The translations under genes and the position numbers were made by a program. Source: Fervidobacterium sp. (GTDB lineage Bacteria; Thermotogota; Thermotogae; Thermotogales; Fervidobacteriaceae). Taken from it: DNA of 11,925 nt. The stretch spans positions 1 to 11,925 of the forward strand of contig DPIB01000109.1 in NCBI GenBank assembly GCA_003522805.1, written 5' to 3'. The notes beneath the pieces are model-generated. The model was not told the DNA's origin. It saw nothing but the letters and a program-made list of their open reading frames with translations, and did not search any database. This document shows, one piece after another, positions 7,303 to 11,925 of the stretch (the stretch's first letter is position 1; every line of letters starts with the position of its first letter).

Positions 7303-9783
7303 ATGACAGATACAGGACAAAGAGTTGAAAAGAAAGAGTCAATTACGAAAATAAAATTCAAGCTTTTCATAAAGAATTTCAAGAAGAACTGGGCTATGTT
7401 CAAAGAAAGTAAGATGGGAATGTTTGGCCTTTGGGCTATAATCATCTTCGGTATCTTTGGTGCTCTTTCTCCAATCGTGCTGAACATAATCGATACCAGT
7501 ATATATGACCCTGTTGTTGGAATAGATGCGAGGATTTTATCGAGTAAGTATATAACTGATTACTTGTCGACACAGAACCTGGTAAAAGGTATTGAAATAC
7601 CATCTGCACAATTTTGGGTGTATTCTTTTATGGACAAAGGTGAACAATTCAAGTCGTCGATGGAAACGCTAGTAAAGAATTCTGTATACGAGATCATGCC
7701 TACATATGCACCAGATAGCTTCAGGCATCTACTTGATACAATCTCCGATAGCTATATACCTGCAAAGGAGAGAATGTATTTCCAAAATAGCGTTTCTGAA
7801 CTCGTTGATAAAGGACTCATAAGATTTTCTGCACTGTCTTCGGTGAAAGATATCGGAAATAGGGATAAATTCTCGTTCCAAGACTTTTCAGAACTGCTTC
7901 AGAAGATCGATCACAAAACATTGGCAATAGCACTTTCACCGTATTCCGATTCTGATGAAGTCTCAAGGGCTCTTCTTTGGTTCAGAAGTTTGAATAGAGG
8001 AAATGATGAACTCATAGACGAATTCAGTGATATGCTTTATCAAACATACTCAAAAGAAGAGATAGTTCCTGCTCAAAATCAAGTCCTAGACATCGCAAAA
8101 AGTGTTGCAGATGTAAGTATGATAAGCCAGCTTTACGTTACGTCCGACTACCAATTATCCGATGTGATAGCCAACGATGTAGTCGGAATTCCCGAACTTG
8201 TTAATGCTGCAATGTTTAATCTATTACCTGATTTACTAGTCCTCGCAAGGGAAGACGATATGTTAAATGAGAATCTTGAAAAAAGTCGGTATAAGAATCT
8301 ACTCGAAATTGCAAAGGAAAAACTATCTGATCTGACAAAGGAAGAAATCTATGCTTCAGCACTTTCAAAGGCCAAAACAATGGTGAAGAACATCGAAGAT
8401 GAAATGAAAGCGATAGGTTTAGATAGAACACATAAAAATACCGACGAATTTCTAGAGACCTATGCGGGAATGGAGTTGGCAAAAGTATCGGTCGATATCG
8501 GTGACGAGTATCGTGCTAAGGTTGAAAACGAACTTGCTAGGTATTCTTACACAGCAAGAGAAGGCTTTGTTGCAGAGCTAAACAATATATTCTTAGAAAT
8601 AGCGTCTGCAAGGTCTTTCATGTCAAATCTACTAGGTAGAAGCGATGTACCTGAGAGTTACGAAGTCCTGGGTAGCAAGGTCATTAAAGTCCTGGCAGAT
8701 CCAGTTTCTTCGCTGATGTCATATGCGTTCCAAGGAACAAAGAAGCTTGATAAAGTTATCGCAAATATTGATAATTCACAGTTTGATGACTATAGAAGGC
8801 TCGATATTATAGAAAAGTTGAAAACATATAAGGAACCCATTGAAGCCGTGAGATTCCTCATTGGTGAGGGAGATATAGATGACAACATATATAATTTAAT
8901 GGTATCAGAGCATCGCACCCTATTGAGTGATGATAGCATATGGAATGAAGTTAAGGGTGTCAAAGATTTGGAAAAGACGATGAAAACTGAATGGTCGCAA
9001 TATTTTGCTGAGTCCAAACTAGTTGAGATATTCAACGACCTGTCTATAAGAAATAAGATAGGTGTTGGTCATCCATTACCACCAAGTAAATGGCATTGGC
9101 TTGGGACTGATCCAGTCGGTAGGGATGTCTTTATTCAACTCATGGTAAGTACGCCAAGTGAATTTCTCCTTGGTGTCTTAGCTGCGTTCATAACAGTTTT
9201 CATAGGTACAATAATAGGTACGGCATCTGCATATTATGGTGGTGCGATAGACGTCATGTTCATGCGTGTTGCCGATTTGATGATGTTATTCCCATCGACT
9301 GCATTTTTGATCGTTCTATCTGGATTCATGACGATGGATCTCTTCAAGCTTGCCCTCATACTTGGATTGCTGGGCGGATTTGGCGGTATTACACTCGTTC
9401 TAAAAGCACAGGCTCTAACTGTAAAAGTTAAACCATACATCGACGCTGCAAGGGCGTCGGGTGGAAGCCATGGTTATATCATTTTTAATCACATAATACC
9501 GAATGTCATGCCACTATCTTTTTTGTACATGATGTTCAATGTTACAGGTGCAATATTCTCTGAAGCAGTTTTAAGTTTCTTCGGCTTGATGAAGGTAAGG
9601 ATGTCTTGGGGTTTGATGATAAACACAGTCTGGAGTTCGGGATATCTAGGCTCTGGAAACATCGGGGCATACTGGTGGATGTGGATTCCGGCAGGTGGAG
9701 CGATTACGTTGCTCTGCTCTGCTTTTTACTTCCTAGGTAGAGGCCTTGAAGAAATCGTTAACCCAAGACTTAGAAAGAGGTGA
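7303..9783 (+). CDS. ABC importer permease, DppC/OppC type, with a giant extracytoplasmic insertion
   Basis: Second channel subunit, 826 residues against about 280-320 in ordinary members. Order: cytoplasmic basic N terminus (1-38), helix 1 (about 39-60), about 525 residues with no membrane segment, then the canonical core. The core has the family motif GTDPVGRD (601-608), helices at about 619-643, 660-678 and 681-702, the EAA loop DAARASGG...HIIPN (about 714-734) that docks to an ATPase, two further helices, and the C terminus NPRLRKR. Helix 1 runs from inside to outside in this family, so the insertion faces outward, towards the binding protein. It looks mostly helical and charged, has no cysteine, and matches no domain I know. 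It stays in one frame throughout and joins smoothly to the core, so it is not a misassembly of two genes. Its stop codon lies within the ribosome binding site of the next gene. Confidence 0.92.
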   Translation: MTDTGQRVEKKESITKIKFKLFIKNFKKNWAMFKESKMGMFGLWAIIIFGIFGALSPIVLNIIDTSIYDPVVGIDARILSSKYITDYLSTQNLVKGIEIPSAQFWVYSFMDKGEQFKSSMETLVKNSVYEIMPTYAPDSFRHLLDTISDSYIPAKERMYFQNSVSELVDKGLIRFSALSSVKDIGNRDKFSFQDFSELLQKIDHKTLAIALSPYSDSDEVSRALLWFRSLNRGNDELIDEFSDMLYQTYSKEEIVPAQNQVLDIAKSVADVSMISQLYVTSDYQLSDVIANDVVGIPELVNAAMFNLLPDLLVLAREDDMLNENLEKSRYKNLLEIAKEKLSDLTKEEIYASALSKAKTMVKNIEDEMKAIGLDRTHKNTDEFLETYAGMELAKVSVDIGDEYRAKVENELARYSYTAREGFVAELNNIFLEIASARSFMSNLLGRSDVPESYEVLGSKVIKVLADPVSSLMSYAFQGTKKLDKVIANIDNSQFDDYRRLDIIEKLKTYKEPIEAVRFLIGEGDIDDNIYNLMVSEHRTLLSDDSIWNEVKGVKDLEKTMKTEWSQYFAESKLVEIFNDLSIRNKIGVGHPLPPSKWHWLGTDPVGRDVFIQLMVSTPSEFLLGVLAAFITVFIGTIIGTASAYYGGAIDVMFMRVADLMMLFPSTAFLIVLSGFMTMDLFKLALILGLLGGFGGITLVLKAQALTVKVKPYIDAARASGGSHGYIIFNHIIPNVMPLSFLYMMFNVTGAIFSEAVLSFFGLMKVRMSWGLMINTVWSSGYLGSGNIGAYWWMWIPAGGAITLLCSAFYFLGRGLEEIVNPRLRKR
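7489..9063 (+). other. Coding segment for the unrecognised extracytoplasmic domain of the DppC-type permease
   Basis: This stretch encodes residues of about 63-587, lying between the first membrane helix and the GTDPVGRD motif. Ordinary family members have only some tens of residues here. The segment is rich in Leu, Glu, Lys, Asp, Ser and Ile, alternates in helix-like patterns (for example AKVSVDIGDEYRAKVENEL), has very few tryptophans, no cysteine and no hydrophobic run long enough to cross a membrane. I see no obvious internal repeat by eye. Possible roles are docking the binding protein, gating access, or anchoring to the outer sheath; none is shown. Confidence 0.7.
9777..9783 (+). promoter_or_regulatory. 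Ribosome binding site of the DppD-type ATPase
   Basis: GAGGTGA contains the TGA stop of the upstream permease and lies 5 bases before the GTG at 9789. An in-frame GTG at 9780 is inside the motif and is rejected. Termination and restart at one site suggest coupled translation of permease and ATPase. Confidence 0.75.
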
Positions 9784-9788
9784 TCGCT

Positions 9789-10790
9789 GTGGCTATTATA
9801 AAAGTTGAGGATTTGAAAATGCACTACAAGACAAAAATGGGATACGTCAAGGCAGTAGATGGTATTTCATTCGAACTTGAAGAAGGCGGTAGCCTTGGTA
9901 TAGTCGGGGAATCTGGATGTGGAAAGACGTCCGTTTCCATGACTCTCTTGAGAACACTTCCAGAGAATGCTCATTTCATGGGTGGTCATGTCTGGTTCAA
10001 CGATAATGGCAATATCGTAGACCTAGCCCAATTAAGTGAAAACGAGATGAGGCATTACAGATGGAAGGGCATTTCTATGGTCTTTCAGGCAGCGATGAAC
10101 TCTTTGAATCCAGTTTACAAGGTGAGCGATCAGATAATCGAGGCAATTCTTACTCACTATCCCGATACTCCAATAGATGAAGCAAGAAAAAAGGTGGAGA
10201 GATTGTTTGAGCTCGTAACACTCGATCCAAAGAGGATGGATGAATACCCACACCAATATAGTGGAGGTATGAAACAGAGAGCAGTAATCGCCTTGGCATT
10301 GGCTTGCGATCCCAAGATCATAATCGCAGACGAGCCTACGACTGCTCTAGACGTCATCGTACAAGATAAGATACTCAGGGAACTCAAAAAAGTTCAAGAC
10401 CAACTGAATATGGCTATGATATACATATCACACGATATTGCGGTCATAGCTGAGGTAAGTGAAAAGATAGCTGTGATGTACGCCGGAAAGTTTGTTGAAC
10501 AATCAGATTCCACAACCGTTTTCAAACACCCAATGCACCCGTACACATTTTTGCTCATGAACGCATTCCCAAGTCACGTGGGCGAGAAGAAGAAATTATT
10601 CACCATACCTGGCGAACCACCAAATTTGCTTAACCCACCAACGGGATGCAGATTTGCTCCAAGATGTCCGTGGGTAACAGACAAGTGTTTAAATGAAGAG
10701 CCACCTTATATAGAAATAGAAAAGGGACATTTTCTTGCATGCTGGCATCCTTTGACGGAAGAGGTGAGACAGAATGAGCTCAGAAAATAG
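9789..10790 (+). CDS. ABC importer ATPase, DppD/OppD type
   Basis: First of two nucleotide-binding subunits that power the importer on the cytoplasmic face; 333 residues, normal length. Seen in order: Walker A GESGCGKT (40-47), Q-loop FQAAMNSLNP (99-108), signature YSGGMKQR (157-164, the M-containing form usual for DppD/OppD), Walker B IIIADEP (177-183), and the switch histidine in SHD (215). The C-terminal oligopeptide-transporter extension follows, with HPMHPYT and four cysteines (C287, C293, C300, C318; spacing x5, x6, x17). In a structurally characterised Opp-type importer such cysteines hold a [4Fe-4S] cluster, so the same may apply here. All catalytic residues are intact. The last 17 bases overlap the start of the DppF-type gene. 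Confidence 0.94.
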   Translation: MAIIKVEDLKMHYKTKMGYVKAVDGISFELEEGGSLGIVGESGCGKTSVSMTLLRTLPENAHFMGGHVWFNDNGNIVDLAQLSENEMRHYRWKGISMVFQAAMNSLNPVYKVSDQIIEAILTHYPDTPIDEARKKVERLFELVTLDPKRMDEYPHQYSGGMKQRAVIALALACDPKIIIADEPTTALDVIVQDKILRELKKVQDQLNMAMIYISHDIAVIAEVSEKIAVMYAGKFVEQSDSTTVFKHPMHPYTFLLMNAFPSHVGEKKKLFTIPGEPPNLLNPPTGCRFAPRCPWVTDKCLNEEPPYIEIEKGHFLACWHPLTEEVRQNELRK

Positions 10791-11787
10791 ATCAGAAGGC
10801 AAAAAGATACTTCTCGAAGTAAAAGAATTGAAGAAATTTTTTCCAGCTGAACGCGCACTATTTGCGAGGGTAAAACATTTTGTTCATGCAGTTGATGACG
10901 TATCTTTTGAGATAGCTGAAGGTGAATCACTAGGTTTAGTTGGTGAATCTGGATGCGGTAAGACAACAACTGGGAGAATGATAGTTAGGCTCGAAGAACC
11001 AACAGATGGCACGATAAAATTGTATGGTAAACAGATAGACGAATACGAAAGGATGGAATATCATTCGATTGTCCAGATGATCTTCCAAGATCCGTACGAA
11101 TCTCTGAACCCGAGAATGACGATATTTGATATAGTTGCAGAACCCTTGAACATACACAACATCGGAACACTCGAAGAAAGGGAAGACAAAGTAATGGAAC
11201 TATTGCAAAAGGTTGGTATGACACCCCCAGACAGCTTTCTATGGCGATATCCACACGAACTTTCCGGTGGTCAGAGACAAAGAGTTGCAATGGCTAGGGC
11301 ACTGGTACTCAACCCAAAATTGATCGTTGCGGACGAGCCAACATCGATGCTTGACGTCTCTGTTAGAACAGGTGTGATGCAACTGATGATGCAACTTCAA
11401 GAAGACTATAAGATGTCTTATCTGTACATCACGCACGACCTTGCAGTCGCAAGGTACATGGTCAACAGAATAGCCGTCATGTACTTAGGAAAGTTAGTTG
11501 AATTAGCGGAAACAGAAGAGTTACTCCATAATCCACTACATCCGTATACAAAATCGCTCATGGATGCTGTTCCAGTACCTGATCCGGAGTATAAAAGAGG
11601 TGAACCGAACATTATTGGAAACATAAGCGCACCTATAGACCCACCACCATTATGCAGGTTCTACGACAGATGCCCATACAGAGAGTTTTTAGGTGATAAA
11701 TGCAAGACAGAACCACACCCAGAACTAAAAGAAGTATCTTCAGGGCACTTTGTGTCGTGCTATCCAGTCCACGAAGGTAAATTGTAA
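10774..11787 (+). CDS. ABC importer ATPase, DppF/OppF type
   Basis: Partner nucleotide-binding subunit, 337 residues, which would pair with the preceding ATPase to form the two composite ATP sites. Visible motifs: Walker A GESGCGKT (57-64), Q-loop FQDPYESLNP (104-113), signature LSGGQRQR (163-170), Walker B LIVADEP (183-189) and the switch histidine in THD (221). The C-terminal extension has HPLHPYT and four cysteines (C294, C300, C310, C329; spacing x5, x9, x18), again a possible iron-sulfur site. The ATG at 10774 has GAGGTGA 6 bases upstream, inside the end of the DppD-type gene, so the two are probably translationally coupled. It is the last gene of the operon and a strong terminator follows within 40 bases. 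Confidence 0.94.
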   Translation: MSSENRSEGKKILLEVKELKKFFPAERALFARVKHFVHAVDDVSFEIAEGESLGLVGESGCGKTTTGRMIVRLEEPTDGTIKLYGKQIDEYERMEYHSIVQMIFQDPYESLNPRMTIFDIVAEPLNIHNIGTLEEREDKVMELLQKVGMTPPDSFLWRYPHELSGGQRQRVAMARALVLNPKLIVADEPTSMLDVSVRTGVMQLMMQLQEDYKMSYLYITHDLAVARYMVNRIAVMYLGKLVELAETEELLHNPLHPYTKSLMDAVPVPDPEYKRGEPNIIGNISAPIDPPPLCRFYDRCPYREFLGDKCKTEPHPELKEVSSGHFVSCYPVHEGKL

Positions 11788-11825
11788 ACTTAGCATATTG
11801 TAAGTCGACACCAAAATCAAAAAGC

Positions 11826-11860
11826 AAGGGGAGGCAAATAGCTGCCTCCCCTTTATTCTT
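11826..11860 (+). terminator. Rho-independent terminator of the importer operon, probably bidirectional
   Basis: AAGGGGAGGCA (11826-11836) pairs perfectly with TGCCTCCCCTT (11843-11853), an 11-bp GC-rich stem with a 6-base loop, followed by TTATTCTT. On the minus strand the same stem is followed by GCTTTTTGATTTT, so it can also end a transcript coming from the right. Confidence 0.85.
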
Positions 11861-11924
11861 GAGTTTGATAGTTGCAAATTTTCGAAAAGTTCTGAAGCTC
11901 TGCGTGGCTAAAGCCAGCAGGTTC
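11853..11924 (-). CDS. Possible 3' end of an unidentified convergent gene, cut by the window edge
   Basis: On the minus strand one frame stays open from the right edge for 23 codons and ends in TAA at 11853-11855, exactly at the base of the shared terminator stem. The last residues read FSKICNYQTQE. The other two frames are not both open: one has an early TAG. The convergent layout around a terminator with T-rich tails on both sides supports a real gene end. The fragment is too short to identify. Confidence 0.42.
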   Translation of the reverse strand, partial: EPAGFSHAELQNFSKICNYQTQE

Positions 11925-11925
11925 T

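Noticed and set aside
7303-9783. Idea that the 826-residue permease is two fused genes or contains an inserted mobile element
   Set aside because: No inverted or target repeats flank the extra segment, no transposase-like residues are seen, base composition resembles the flanks by eye, and the permease core is complete only when both ends are combined.
1-11925. CRISPR arrays, tRNA or rRNA genes, insertion sequences, prophage or defence genes
   Set aside because: I looked for regularly spaced repeats, tRNA-like cloverleaf ends, rRNA motifs and transposase motifs and found none. Genes occupy nearly all the sequence.

Overview
The window reads as a piece of a thermophilic Thermotogales-type bacterial genome, possibly Fervidobacterium. 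This is inferred from moderate-to-low G+C, very strong GAGGTGA-type ribosome binding sites, frequent GTG/TTG starts, and a family-5 solute-binding protein with a plain (non-lipoprotein) signal peptide. No marker gene fixes the taxon, so the assignment is tentative. Eight complete genes fill almost the whole window, with possible gene fragments at both edges.

The left third (1-3789) is transcribed on the minus strand. In transcription order it holds an HD-domain phosphohydrolase (dNTPase-like), a rho-independent terminator, type III pantothenate kinase (coaX), and a radical SAM protein with a B12-binding-like N-terminal domain whose start lies inside coaX. A further minus-strand ORF may begin at base 72 and run off the left edge. 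These look like housekeeping genes.

A 209-base divergent intergenic region (3781-3989) carries a candidate promoter for each direction. The plus-strand candidate has a perfect TATAAT -10 box and an 85-base leader.

The right two thirds (3990-11787) is one five-gene plus-strand operon. It encodes a complete peptide/oligosaccharide-type (Dpp/Opp, PepT family) ABC importer: a secreted binding protein, two permeases and two ATPases, closed by a strong terminator that probably also serves a convergent gene entering from the right edge. The binding protein would capture a solute outside the cytoplasmic membrane, the two permeases form the channel, and the two ATPases drive import. The sequence does not identify the substrate; peptides and beta-linked oligosaccharides are both plausible for this family in Thermotogales. 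A GNRA-capped GC hairpin after the binding-protein gene probably sets a higher level of binding protein than of membrane components.

The main oddity is in the permeases. The DppC-like one (826 aa rather than about 300) carries about 525 extra residues outside the membrane between its first helix and the conserved GTDxxGRD motif. The DppB-like one (460 aa rather than about 310-340) carries three extra N-terminal membrane helices and an extra central helical hairpin. The two ATPases have ordinary length and intact motifs.
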